Shown: positions 44,905 to 54,644 of the stretch, one piece after another
Layout of the letters: each line of letters opens with the position of its first letter
Numbering within the stretch: position 1 is the first letter of the stretch
NCBI GenBank assembly: GCA_029245955.1
Contig: JAQWOH010000077.1
Location: 1-64,000 of the forward strand
Source: Fuerstiella sp.
GTDB lineage: Bacteria > Planctomycetota > Planctomycetia > Planctomycetales > Planctomycetaceae
Length of the DNA stretch: 64,000 nucleotides
Direction: 5' to 3'
The notes under the pieces: model-generated
Told to the model about the DNA's origin: nothing
Seen by the model: the letters and a program-made list of their open reading frames with translations, nothing else
Databases searched by the model: none
Program-made: the position numbers and the translations under genes

Positions 44905-47900
44905 TGAACAGTATTCCGATGAATGTCAGTCTTGATCCGCTTGTTGTCGGCAAACTACGGCATTTTGGTCGTCGTCGAGTACGATTGATTGTTGCCAGAG
45001 GAATCTGCGCAGGAATCGTCAGTCTGCTGTTATGTGTCGCACTGGTGGCACTGATCGACTGGTACTGGCTGCTGAGCGATAACGTTCGCTGGTGCCTGAG
45101 CGGTGCCGTGTATCTGACGGTCATCGCAACAGTATGGGTGACGTGTCTGCGTCGAATGATTCATGTGCCGGCGAACGAAGAGATCGCTGCGCAGGTGGAG
45201 CAGGTTGAACCGGAACTTCGTGAAAACCTGCTGTCGGCTGTCGAACTGGCTGCCGACGATCCATCCAGTGTGCATGATTCACCTGTCTTTCGGAATCTGC
45301 TGCAGGGGCAGGTGGCTGGACAGATGGGACAGATTCGAGTTCCGAAACTATTGCCGTTCCGTCTGGTCGGTAAATGGGTTGTCGCTGCATTCGTATTGTT
45401 AGTTTTCGCCGCGCTGCTGTCGTCCAGTGACTCGCGGATTCGACAATTGGCCGCTCGTGCCATGCTGCCCGGCGCAAATATCGCCCGAGTATCCCGGATT
45501 CAGGTTGAGGTGCTGCAGCCAACACCCCATTCGCTGACACTGGCGGAAGACGAAACCGTGGCAGTCATCGTCGACGTGACGGGTGGAAGCGTGGACGAAG
45601 TGACGCTGGAAACGTTTACGCCGACGCAGGGCGCCGTGCGCCAATCCATGCGAGGTCGCACCGATACTGAGTTCGCATGCAATATTCATGTGGCAGATGA
45701 GTCGGTGGAGTACCGCGTGCTGGCGGGAGACGCGATTACCCGGCGCTATCGAATTGAGTCTCGTCCGCGTCCACGCGTCACGGCGTTCCACAAAACATAC
45801 CATTACCCTGAATACGCACAGTTGCCGGCAGAAACCATTACAGAGGCTCACGGTGATCTGCTGGTGCTGGAAGGGACGACGACGGAACTGGTGCTGAAAC
45901 TGGATCAGCAGGTTTCCACAGCGGAACTGAGGATTGATGCGTCCGGTTCCGGTGAGATGCAGATCATTCCGCTCACGCCCGCAGGACAGCCACTGCCGCC
46001 GGACGTCGAAGGCAGACAGGATTCGTCTGAGGGAGAAAGGTTGTTCTGGACGGCAACTGTTCCGGTTGACGAAGCCGCTATCTACAAGGTTCATCTGGTT
46101 TCGAAGGAAACCGGATTCGAAAATTTCTTCAGCCCGAAATACGAAATCCGTCCGCAGCCGGACCTGATTCCCCGAGCCGGATTTGTGGATCAGAAGGAGT
46201 CGACTCTGCTGCTGCCTCCAAATGACATTCTGGCATTGCAGGCCATGGCAGAAGACGACCTGCCGCTGGTCAGTCTAGAGCAGCATGTTTCCATTAACGG
46301 AGATGAATGGGAAGCTCTGCCGCTGCAGCCGCAGTCATCTGCGGACGATGGAGGGCGGCACATGACCGCGGCATGGCAGTGGGATCTGTTGTCTCATGAA
46401 CTGCAAACCGGCGATCAGATCACCACGAAACTGGTTGCGACCGACCGCAAGGGCAATGCAGGCGAATCCGTTCCTCTAAGAATCATCGTATCGGCTCCGG
46501 ATTTTGATCCGGACCGACATGCTGTCATGAAACGCAAGGTCGGGTTGTACGATCAGCTGTTGAGCTTTGCTGAGCTTCTGGCGGAGCACAGAGTATCAGC
46601 CCTGGAAGTGATCGAACGTCTTCGGCAGACCGAACGCAGCGACAAAGAAACGGCTCTTGATCGAACAACGCTTGTGGATCTGGCATCGAGGCAGCGTGAG
46701 CAGGCCGGACTGTTACTGGACGAAATCAGAAAAGTAGAACGTCAGATGCCAGCCGGCGCTGATGCTTCAGATCTGGAATTGACCGGGCAGGTGGTTGCTC
46801 GCCTGCAGCACGAGCATGCGAATGTCCCGGCCTGGCTTTTGAAAGCGCTGCAGCACACCGACGACGCAAAACTAATAACACGCGACCTCGACCAGCTGAA
46901 GAAGAATTTCGAACGTACGGCAGATGACGCAAAGAACGTCGCGATCCATTATCAGCACCTGATGGCACACAATTTCCTGTCGTCTGTCGCTTTCGATATG
47001 GATGGGCTGTTAAGGCAGCAACGACTGGTCGTCGACAGTCCGACTCAAACGTGGGACCGGCTGGTTCGGCAGGAAACAATCGTCACCAATCAGCTGACGA
47101 TACTCGAACGTCTGATTCACGATCACCGGCGGCAAATGTCCAGCAGTATCGATGCTCAGATGCAAAGCCTGCTGGGCTGGTCTGAAATGTATCGGCAGCG
47201 ATTTCAGGAAGCGATGGAATCGGAGGAGAAGCTGGCGGATCTGCAGCGGGTGTCGCAGGATTTTCTGCGTCAGCTTGAACAGAAGCAGCAGTACGACGTG
47301 GTTGACGGAGGGCTCCCCAATCGGCTGATCGGTGCGCGGCGGGACTTCGTTGCCCGGAGCGGCAGTCTGTATCTTCCTGTCTACGAAGTGGCCCGAGCGA
47401 TGCAGCAGGAAAATCAGATAGCAGCGCAGGCCGCTGACTCAGAGGATTCAGGTGAAAGCCGGAAACTGCTGGAACAGGCCGAACGTTTCGTGGCAGAAAT
47501 TGACCTCAAGCACCGTTACAGCGTCGGACAGCTGCGGGTTCGTCGCGAACTGACTCAGACTCGTCGCGATTCGGATTCTCAATATGCTGCTGATGCGGGT
47601 TTAACGCACAGAGCAGTGACGTCATTGCTGAACCAGCATCGTTCGATCCCGCCGCAGGATTCCGATATCCCGGATCACCTGCTGGAGATTGCTCCCGCAT
47701 ATCGAACTTTGGAAGCCGGCCACGAGCTGATCCTGGCGCGTAATGCGTTGAACTCGTTGCTGAGCATGGAACGCTGGGGGTCTCAGCAGATTCATTCTCA
47801 TATTGATCACCCACGGCAATGGGATGTCGTGCAGCGCGGTGTTGAACTGGCCGTACAGCGTCTGCGTGAATCTGGTGTCGACAGTGAATTGGTTGCGAAA

Positions 47901-50633
47901 CTTGATCAATTGCGGTCGTCCGCGGCTGTGCGGGATGCCCAGCGCAAGATCACTGCACGTCGTTCGAAGCGAGACGCGATGATTGGAGCCGGTCACGAAC
48001 TTGTTGAAATTCGAGATAACCTGGCGATTGTGGTTGAGGAGCTTCAGCCCACGATGGCCGAGGCTCGAGCAGTCATCGCGAGGTATGCGCCCACGATTCC
48101 ACAGATGGCTCAGCAGGCCGCCGAGCAGCTGCGCCGGATGGAAGAGGCAACGACAGATGTCGCGGATGCCGCTGAGCAGTCAGATTCTCCCCTTACGGAC
48201 AGTCCGTTGTCTGAACTGCAGCAGCAACAGGAAGCCATCAACAACCAGCTCGAAGAACTGTTTGATGCACTCGTGGAAGATGCCAACTCTCAGGATTTGC
48301 TGGACGACGAACAACGCGAACGCGCCCGTGATGCAGACGACAGCATCGCTATCATTGAAGAACCGGCAGAACGCATGAATCGAGCACTTGACCAGGCTCA
48401 GGAAAGTGATACGGGCAACAGGCAGGCACAGGATCTGGCACAGGATCTGGCACAGGCCGCAGAACAGCAGGAGCAGACTGCTCAGGCGCTGGAAACCGTT
48501 GCTGAGCACTTTGAGCGTCTGGATGAAGGCATGGATGTGGCTGAGTCGAGAGCCGAGCTTCGACAGGCTGAGCAGGAATCCGGTATCGCTCAACAGATGG
48601 ACCAGCGGTTCGAAGATGCGGCGCAGTTTGAGCAAATGGTCGACCAGGAAGCGGAGCAGTTAATGGCCGAGCTGGAAGCCGAGCTTGCTCGTAATCCAGC
48701 GATGCAGCAGGCACTCTCTGAGATCTCGGAAGACACACTTCAAGAGGCCCGGAACGCCCTCGAGTTTGCCGCACAGGACGATCAAAATCTGCAGAAAGCC
48801 AACGAACGGTCAGACCAGAAATTTCAACAGAAGAAGAAGCAACTGGCAGACGACCTGCGGAAGATGGCAGCTGAGGCGTCGGAGCTCTCAGGAGCTCTGG
48901 TGGCTCAGGCCAATCAGGCAGCCGCACGAGGCAAGACGCCGGAAGCTCAGAAAAGATTTGCGGAGACGCAACAGAAACTCAATGCCGCGGCAACAAAAGC
49001 TAACACGGCTCGCGACGATCAGATGCTGGCTGAACTTGCCGAGACAGCACAGGATGCGAAGTCTGCTCTGGCAGAAGCGACGGAAATGCTGAAGCAGGCA
49101 AAACAGCAGTCGACCACGGGCAAGGATGAGAAAATTCACGCCGACGATAAAACGCGGGAAGCGGCGAAAAAAGATTCAGAAAAACGTCGACAGCAGTTTC
49201 ACGATCAGCAGAAGAAAGTGGCTAGTGATGTGGCCAAGCGAGCAGACGATGTGAAGCGCGGGGCCGACCAGAATGTTCGAAATGCCGAGAATCAGGTCAG
49301 GAGTGCCGACCGCCGAGTGCAGCAGGCGAAGAACAACCTGAAACGCAAACCTGATGACGCCGGGCTGCAGCGCAACCTTGTGCGTGAAGAAGCTCGCAGG
49401 GATGCGGAGCAGCAAAAAGTAGATGCTGCGAAAGATGTTCAGAACGATGCAGAGCAGAAGGCGAAGCAGGCTCGTCAGGAATCTGACGAAATAAACCGCA
49501 AACCACGGCCTCCGCTGAATGCCCCCAACCCCGCTACCGAGCTGGCGGACCAGTATGCCGATGAAGCGATTAAGGCTGCCGAAGAACTCAATCGCACGGC
49601 CGAAGAGCTCTCAGCGCGAACAGACTTTGGTGAGGAATTGACACCGTCCGGGAATCAGCTGGCTGCTGCGGAGCAACAGCAGGGTGAGGTGACCGAGGAC
49701 GTTCAGAAGGCCGCTGACGATGTTGCTCGAGCGGCACGTCACGAACGGCGACTCAACAATATGGCGGCGGTCGAACCATTGCAGAATGCTGCCCGGAGCA
49801 TTCAACAGGTGGCCAGCAACGAATCCACCGATGCTGCGAAGCTACTTGCAACCGCAACCTCGGAAGCCACGGAGGGAGAAGCAGACGCACAAAGTGACCA
49901 GCCGCGGAAAAACGAAGAATCTCTGCAGGCACAGCAGGCTCTTGCAGCCGCTGAGACCGCTATTGCTCAACAGGCCGAACATCTTTCGGGTGTTGTTGAA
50001 CCCATGCTGGCAGCGGCCGCAGAAGCCGCTGCCGGTGAGCAGGCCGGGCAGGGTGACAAACCTGCCGCCAGTGGACAGCCGCCTGGCGCGGCGGCCAGTG
50101 GCGAGCAGGCAGATGGTCAGACAGAAACGAATCCAGCAGCACAGGGGCCGCCCGCTGGTGGCTCGCCGACAACTCCTGCATTTACTCAGGAGCAGTTGGC
50201 AGAGGGCCAGCAGCTGGCACGTACGCTGGATGAACTGGACCGGCAGCAGGCTGCGGCAGCCTCTGGTGTTCCGGAGGCTGCGCTGTCGCAACAGAATCAG
50301 TCCAGCCCACGGAACCTCGAAGCGCTTGCTCAGGCGGCTCAGTCGCAGCAGGCAGCGATGGCGGCTGCGCGGGCTCAGGCTCAGCAACAGGCTGTCACGG
50401 CCCTGGGAGAAGGGGGACTGGAGTCGGCTGACAACCCTTCGACCACGGGTGCTATGACAGACTTCACTGTAATTTCTGTCACCCGTGATGAGAACGCGAA
50501 ATGGGGAATGTTACGGGGCAAGTCCGCCGAGGATCTGACCGCGAGTCGGTCTGAAGGTGTGTCTGAGGAATATCGAAAGAGCGTGGAAACCTATTTTCGC
50601 GTTCTGGCCGAACGAGCTCGGAAGAAGAGGTAG
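44904..50633 (+). CDS. Giant membrane-anchored coiled-coil protein (DUF4175-like)
   Basis: A 1909-residue protein. Three hydrophobic segments near the start (about 33-52, 60-82 and 150-170) anchor it. Next comes a region with two Ig-like beta domains (about 195-540; for example RIQVEVLQPTPHSLTLAEDE and ITTKLVATDRKGNAGESVPL). Long alpha-helical coiled coils follow (about 540-1050), then a low-complexity Gln/Ala/Glu stretch (about 1050-1850; QDLAQDLAQAAEQQEQT, KKDSEKRRQQFHDQQKK). The end has a conserved-looking C-terminal block, KWGMLRGKSAEDLTASRS and SEEYRKSVETYFRVLAERAR. Stop and start overlap (TAATG) with the preceding gene, so translation is coupled. It is probably a structural or scaffold protein at the envelope. 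Confidence 0.7.
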   Translation: MNSIPMNVSLDPLVVGKLRHFGRRRVRLIVARGICAGIVSLLLCVALVALIDWYWLLSDNVRWCLSGAVYLTVIATVWVTCLRRMIHVPANEEIAAQVEQVEPELRENLLSAVELAADDPSSVHDSPVFRNLLQGQVAGQMGQIRVPKLLPFRLVGKWVVAAFVLLVFAALLSSSDSRIRQLAARAMLPGANIARVSRIQVEVLQPTPHSLTLAEDETVAVIVDVTGGSVDEVTLETFTPTQGAVRQSMRGRTDTEFACNIHVADESVEYRVLAGDAITRRYRIESRPRPRVTAFHKTYHYPEYAQLPAETITEAHGDLLVLEGTTTELVLKLDQQVSTAELRIDASGSGEMQIIPLTPAGQPLPPDVEGRQDSSEGERLFWTATVPVDEAAIYKVHLVSKETGFENFFSPKYEIRPQPDLIPRAGFVDQKESTLLLPPNDILALQAMAEDDLPLVSLEQHVSINGDEWEALPLQPQSSADDGGRHMTAAWQWDLLSHELQTGDQITTKLVATDRKGNAGESVPLRIIVSAPDFDPDRHAVMKRKVGLYDQLLSFAELLAEHRVSALEVIERLRQTERSDKETALDRTTLVDLASRQREQAGLLLDEIRKVERQMPAGADASDLELTGQVVARLQHEHANVPAWLLKALQHTDDAKLITRDLDQLKKNFERTADDAKNVAIHYQHLMAHNFLSSVAFDMDGLLRQQRLVVDSPTQTWDRLVRQETIVTNQLTILERLIHDHRRQMSSSIDAQMQSLLGWSEMYRQRFQEAMESEEKLADLQRVSQDFLRQLEQKQQYDVVDGGLPNRLIGARRDFVARSGSLYLPVYEVARAMQQENQIAAQAADSEDSGESRKLLEQAERFVAEIDLKHRYSVGQLRVRRELTQTRRDSDSQYAADAGLTHRAVTSLLNQHRSIPPQDSDIPDHLLEIAPAYRTLEAGHELILARNALNSLLSMERWGSQQIHSHIDHPRQWDVVQRGVELAVQRLRESGVDSELVAKLDQLRSSAAVRDAQRKITARRSKRDAMIGAGHELVEIRDNLAIVVEELQPTMAEARAVIARYAPTIPQMAQQAAEQLRRMEEATTDVADAAEQSDSPLTDSPLSELQQQQEAINNQLEELFDALVEDANSQDLLDDEQRERARDADDSIAIIEEPAERMNRALDQAQESDTGNRQAQDLAQDLAQAAEQQEQTAQALETVAEHFERLDEGMDVAESRAELRQAEQESGIAQQMDQRFEDAAQFEQMVDQEAEQLMAELEAELARNPAMQQALSEISEDTLQEARNALEFAAQDDQNLQKANERSDQKFQQKKKQLADDLRKMAAEASELSGALVAQANQAAARGKTPEAQKRFAETQQKLNAAATKANTARDDQMLAELAETAQDAKSALAEATEMLKQAKQQSTTGKDEKIHADDKTREAAKKDSEKRRQQFHDQQKKVASDVAKRADDVKRGADQNVRNAENQVRSADRRVQQAKNNLKRKPDDAGLQRNLVREEARRDAEQQKVDAAKDVQNDAEQKAKQARQESDEINRKPRPPLNAPNPATELADQYADEAIKAAEELNRTAEELSARTDFGEELTPSGNQLAAAEQQQGEVTEDVQKAADDVARAARHERRLNNMAAVEPLQNAARSIQQVASNESTDAAKLLATATSEATEGEADAQSDQPRKNEESLQAQQALAAAETAIAQQAEHLSGVVEPMLAAAAEAAAGEQAGQGDKPAASGQPPGAAASGEQADGQTETNPAAQGPPAGGSPTTPAFTQEQLAEGQQLARTLDELDRQQAAAASGVPEAALSQQNQSSPRNLEALAQAAQSQQAAMAAARAQAQQQAVTALGEGGLESADNPSTTGAMTDFTVISVTRDENAKWGMLRGKSAEDLTASRSEGVSEEYRKSVETYFRVLAERARKKR

Positions 50634-50635
50634 CA

Positions 50636-51817
50636 GTGGTGAATTCGTTCAACCGCGTGCCCGGCAGGCCGCGATCATTCAGTCATCGGGATGCAGATCT
50701 CCGGTTTTGCGTGTCGTTAAGCCGATGGCTTGTCGTTTCGTTCTCACTCCTGTGTCATTCGTCTTCATCTGCGTTGGCACAGGACAAGCCGGTCGCCGCA
50801 AGGGAATCTGTTCCCTCTGTATTCCAGAAAGACGAAACAGATATCGCCGTAGACCGGGCCATTGCCTACCTGGTGAGTAAACAGCGCGACGACGGCGCTG
50901 TGCTGGACAAGGGGATTGATACAACAATGACCGCGTTATCGATTATGGCAATGGCCAGCGTCGGTATTCAGCCTGCTGATCCCACTCCGGAAGGGCAGGC
51001 CATGCACAAGGCATTGACGTACGTGTTGCGTGATGATCGCGTTGATGACAAGGGATACTTCGGCAGTAAAGACGGTTCTCGCATGTACGGCCACGGTATT
51101 ATTACACTCATGCTGACCGAGATGCTGGGGATGGGCGGCAGTGAAGAACAGGATCAGTTGATTCACGATCGCTGTCAGAAGGCGATAGATGTGATTCTTA
51201 GTTCGCAGAAGGAACAGAAACCGACTCATGCACGCGGTGGCTGGCGTTACAACCCGAACGCTCGCGACGCCGATCTGTCGGTTTCTGTCTGGCAGGTCAT
51301 GGCACTTCGTTCCGCAAAGAATGACGGGCTGCAGGTGCCTGCCAGTGCCATTCGGGATGCTGTTGAATATCTTAAGCGATCGTATGCGTCGCCGCTCGAT
51401 CGAAATGGTCTGCCTGACATGAAGGCCAGCGGCTTTTGCTATGAGCCTCGCCAGAATAATCCCACATTCACAATGACAGCGGCCGGATTGCTGGCGATGC
51501 AGGTTTGTGGCGAATATGACTCGCCTCTGGTTGCAGGCGCCGCTGACTGGCTGCTGGCGCGACCCCCGCAGTGGAAGGAACGCTTCTGTTCATATGGTAC
51601 TTATTATTATGCCCAGGGGATGTATCAGCGGGGCGGTGAACATGCCAGGACGGCTCAGCGTCTGGTGCAGGAAATGCTGCTCAAGAATCAGGCCGCTGAC
51701 GGATCATGGACCGCTCAGAACGGGTCCGAACGAAATCACGGCGCAGTGTATGCGACGTCAATGTCAGTGCTGAGTCTGTCTGTAAAGTATCACTACCTGC
51801 CGATCTATCAGAAGTAG
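50636..51817 (+). CDS. Secreted prenyltransferase/squalene-oxidase-repeat-like protein
   Basis: A 393-residue protein; GTG 50636 follows the preceding stop by two bases. After an exported N-terminus (about residues 28-48, LSRWLVVSFSLLCHSSSSAL), an alpha6/alpha6 barrel fills the rest with repeats such as AVDRAIAYLVSKQRDDGAV, GGWRYNPNARDADLSVSVWQ, AGLLAMQVCGEYDSPLVAGA and NGSERNHGAVYATSMSVLSL. These occur in squalene-hopene cyclases and in protein-prenyltransferase-like families. The DxDD catalytic signature of class II cyclases is missing, so it is more likely a binding protein than a cyclase. It is the last gene of the operon. Confidence 0.75.
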   Translation: MVNSFNRVPGRPRSFSHRDADLRFCVSLSRWLVVSFSLLCHSSSSALAQDKPVAARESVPSVFQKDETDIAVDRAIAYLVSKQRDDGAVLDKGIDTTMTALSIMAMASVGIQPADPTPEGQAMHKALTYVLRDDRVDDKGYFGSKDGSRMYGHGIITLMLTEMLGMGGSEEQDQLIHDRCQKAIDVILSSQKEQKPTHARGGWRYNPNARDADLSVSVWQVMALRSAKNDGLQVPASAIRDAVEYLKRSYASPLDRNGLPDMKASGFCYEPRQNNPTFTMTAAGLLAMQVCGEYDSPLVAGAADWLLARPPQWKERFCSYGTYYYAQGMYQRGGEHARTAQRLVQEMLLKNQAADGSWTAQNGSERNHGAVYATSMSVLSLSVKYHYLPIYQK

Positions 51818-51951
51818 TTTCGTGGTACTGCGCGAGCCAGTATTCCGACATTTGCTTCCTGACGTCCATCGACGACGTGATTACCAGAGCACAGACTCAG
51901 CAAGGTGAAAGACGTCTGTCGAATACGTGTCGACTTGCCCTGCCGCTTCAC

Positions 51952-53589
51952 TTATTCGTCCGTTCCTGTCGCCTGCACAGTAATGTGCTGTGCGGCAGCA
52001 TCAATGGTTTCGGGAAAGTCGCTGCGGAGATGTACGCCGCGACTCTCCTGACGTGCGAGGGCCGCAGCGGCCATGACGCGACCAACCAGCATCATGTTCT
52101 GCAGTTCCCAGCCAACCGGGTCGGTCAGGTCACGACGGCAGACGTAACTCGCCCAAAAATCCAGTTGCTGTCGCGCTGTATGCAGGTCGGGTTCGTTGCG
52201 ACTTATCCCCACGCTGCGCCACATCAGGCTACGGAGCGAATTGCGAATATCGGTGAGGTCCAGAGCCTCGTCACTGTCATGGTCAAGTCCAGGCATCGAA
52301 GTCAGGGACGGAGCACTGAAGCTGTCGCTTTGATCAAGTGCCAGGCGGGAAGCATTCTGGCCACAGCGCAGGCCGTAAACGACGCCTTCCAGCAGACTAT
52401 TGCTCGCCAGTCGATTGGCGCCGTGCAGCCCGGTTGACGTGACTTCGCCCGCGGCCCACAGACCTGGCAGTGAAGTGCGGCCGTCTGTGTCGGTTGTGAT
52501 ACCGCCGATCATGTAGTGAGCCCCGGGGCGCACCGGGACTCTGTCGGTCGTGATGTCCACGCCGAAGTCGCTGCACATTTTTCCAATATGCGGAAAGCGT
52601 CTGCGAATTTTCTCTTCGCCGATCGGGGCCAGGTCAAGGTAGACGCAGGGGTGTGCCGTCTTTGTCATTTGCTGGGTGATGGCCTGGCTTACCACATCGC
52701 GTGGAGCCAGTTCCATCGCTTCGTTGTAATCTGCCATGAAACGATAGCCGGTGGCATCGACCAGGTGAGCACCTTCGCCGCGGACGGCTTCCGAAATCAG
52801 GTGCCGTGAACTGCCAGCGATGTACAATACCGTCGGATGGAACTGCATGAATTCCATGTCGCGCACTGCACAGCCGGCTCGAAATGCCAGAGCATGACCA
52901 TCGGCGGTGGCGATCGACGGATTCGTCGTTTCACGATACATGGCGCCGGCACCGCCTGTGCACAGAATCGTCTGCTTAGCCCATACGAATGTGCGACCGT
53001 GATTCGGGTTCCAGACAAGGGCACCGCGGCAGGCGCCATCGTGAGTCAGGAGGTCGATCGTAAAAGTCTGTTGCCAGATATCGATATTGTCAGAATCGAA
53101 AGCCCGCTGATGCATGGCTCGCATCACTTCCTTTCCCGTCGCGTCTCCCAGCGCATGGGCCACGCGCGGGTGACTGTGGCCACCTTCCAGAGTCAGGGCA
53201 ATTTTGCCATCAACTTTGTCGAATGCAGTGCCGTAGCGGATCAGTTCCCGGATGCGATCGGGGGCTTCGCGAACGACAAATTCGACAACGTTCTGCTCAC
53301 ACATCGCCTTGCCGGCTGCCACAGTATCAGCCACGTGACTGGAAAAATCATCAAGGGGATCCAGTACTCCCGCAATTCCCCCCTGTGCCCATGCGCTGTT
53401 GGACTGAGAGATCTGATCTTTCGTGACTACAATCGTTCGCAGTGAAGGGGCGATCTCCAGAGCGGCTCTCGTACCTGCAATGCCGCCTCCGATAATCAGT
53501 ACATCAGCGAACAAATGGGGTACGCGTTTGGGGTCAAACGGCACCAGGTAACGACGAAGTGTGGGGACTTCAACTCGGTCAGGCTGCAT
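51952..53589 (-). CDS. nadB: L-aspartate oxidase
   Basis: A 545-residue flavoenzyme oxidising L-aspartate to iminoaspartate in de novo NAD synthesis. Motifs: FAD-binding DVLIIGGGIAGTRAALEI; SQSNSAWAQGGIAGVLDP; TLEGGHSHPRVAHALGDATG; TILCTGGAGAMYRETTNPS; MEFMQFHPTVLYI; RPGAHYMIGGITTDTDGRTS and GLHGANRLASNSLLEGVVYG. Succinate dehydrogenase flavoproteins share the fold, but the ISEAVRGEGAHLVDATG and helical tail fit NadB. nadA and nadC are not in the window. It converges with the prenyltransferase-like gene and diverges from the TVP38 gene. Monocistronic. Confidence 0.92.
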   Translation of the reverse strand: MQPDRVEVPTLRRYLVPFDPKRVPHLFADVLIIGGGIAGTRAALEIAPSLRTIVVTKDQISQSNSAWAQGGIAGVLDPLDDFSSHVADTVAAGKAMCEQNVVEFVVREAPDRIRELIRYGTAFDKVDGKIALTLEGGHSHPRVAHALGDATGKEVMRAMHQRAFDSDNIDIWQQTFTIDLLTHDGACRGALVWNPNHGRTFVWAKQTILCTGGAGAMYRETTNPSIATADGHALAFRAGCAVRDMEFMQFHPTVLYIAGSSRHLISEAVRGEGAHLVDATGYRFMADYNEAMELAPRDVVSQAITQQMTKTAHPCVYLDLAPIGEEKIRRRFPHIGKMCSDFGVDITTDRVPVRPGAHYMIGGITTDTDGRTSLPGLWAAGEVTSTGLHGANRLASNSLLEGVVYGLRCGQNASRLALDQSDSFSAPSLTSMPGLDHDSDEALDLTDIRNSLRSLMWRSVGISRNEPDLHTARQQLDFWASYVCRRDLTDPVGWELQNMMLVGRVMAAAALARQESRGVHLRSDFPETIDAAAQHITVQATGTDE

Positions 53590-53833
53590 GCGCGGGTCCG
53601 AAGTGTGACGACATTTGGCTGGAATTTGCTTCGCCAGTCTACGAGAATTTCACTTCGAATAAGAGGGACTCGTGTTCGTTGCGGGTCACGTTCGGCGTAT
53701 TTTCCGTACCGGGACGATTCCGTCTTGTCGGCGAAGATCGGCCGGAGTTTTTTTCGTCAGTGACATCAAGGCACTCGCAGGAAAACACACGTATGCAGAT
53801 TACGATGTCTCATGCTCAATACCGGACACTTCG

Positions 53834-54634
53834 ATGGAATCGGTGAATTGGAATCGAAGTGATGATTCAGGAAAACGGGATTTACTTACTGCAGGTCACG
53901 GTACAGACAATGTGGCACCACCCGTAACCTCCAGCGTACGACAAACCGGTTTTCGCACAGCAAAGCTGTTGATGATCTTTGCGGTCTGTGCCGTCGTGGG
54001 TGTGGTGGCGGCTTCGTGGCATAGTGGCGGGATTGTATACGATCTGATGCGCTTGGATTCTGATCCAGCGGTGAAGCTTGAGCGATTGAAAATGTATTTC
54101 CTCAGCTTCGGAAACTTTGCACCGCTCGTCTATGTGGTGTTTGTTACCGTGGAAGTGGTCGTTGCTCCCATTCCCGGTCTGATGCTGTATGCGCCGGGAG
54201 GCATCATCTTTGGGCCGTTTCCCGGTGGGGCACTGTCGCTGCTGGGCAATGTCATTGGTGCGGCAATTGCCTGTACCGTTACTAGAATTCTGGGTCGCAC
54301 GTGGCTTTGTCGTTTTTTTGAGGAACAACGGCTTGAGCAGTTGCAGGCGAAGGTCGAGTCGCACGGAATGTGGCTGGTTTTTCTGCTGCGCATCAATCCG
54401 CTGACCTCCAGCGACATGATTTCCTACGCGGCCGGGCTGACACGTATTCCCATCTGGAAAGTGACGGTCGCCACAGGCATCGGAATGGCGCCCCTGTGTT
54501 TTACGCAGGCATGGCTGGCAGACGGACTGTTGACGTCCATGCCTGCACTGATATATCCGCTGATTGTGGCTTGCGTTCTGTATCTGGTATTCGTGGTTGT
54601 CGTCGTAAGAAAAATGCTGGCGGCGCCGGCGTAG
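53834..54634 (+). CDS. TVP38/TMEM64 family membrane protein
   Basis: A 266-residue integral membrane protein with about six hydrophobic segments. The SNARE-associated/TVP38 domain is clear: VVVAPIPGLMLYAPGGIIFG, PFPGGALSLLGNVIGAAIAC and SHGMWLVFLLRINPLTSSDM, then ISYAAGLTRIPIWKVTVATG. Members of this family act in lipid scrambling and membrane homeostasis. The frame is open further upstream to 53672 with a GTG behind AGAGGGA, but those residues read as non-coding. ATG 53834 (MESVNWNRSDDSGKRDLL) was chosen. An N-terminal cytoplasmic tail of about 40 residues precedes the first helix. It shares a 244-bp divergent gap with nadB. Confidence 0.78.
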   Translation: MESVNWNRSDDSGKRDLLTAGHGTDNVAPPVTSSVRQTGFRTAKLLMIFAVCAVVGVVAASWHSGGIVYDLMRLDSDPAVKLERLKMYFLSFGNFAPLVYVVFVTVEVVVAPIPGLMLYAPGGIIFGPFPGGALSLLGNVIGAAIACTVTRILGRTWLCRFFEEQRLEQLQAKVESHGMWLVFLLRINPLTSSDMISYAAGLTRIPIWKVTVATGIGMAPLCFTQAWLADGLLTSMPALIYPLIVACVLYLVFVVVVVRKMLAAPA

Positions 54635-54644
54635 TCTGCCGGAT

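Noticed and set aside
50636..51817. Squalene-hopene cyclase
   Set aside because: The barrel repeats are present, but the DxDD catalytic motif and the large two-domain length (over 600 residues) are not.
53672..53833. N-terminal extension of the TVP38-family protein from GTG 53672
   Set aside because: There is a good ribosome binding site, but the added residues read as non-coding. The family start fits ATG 53834 better, though the question is open.
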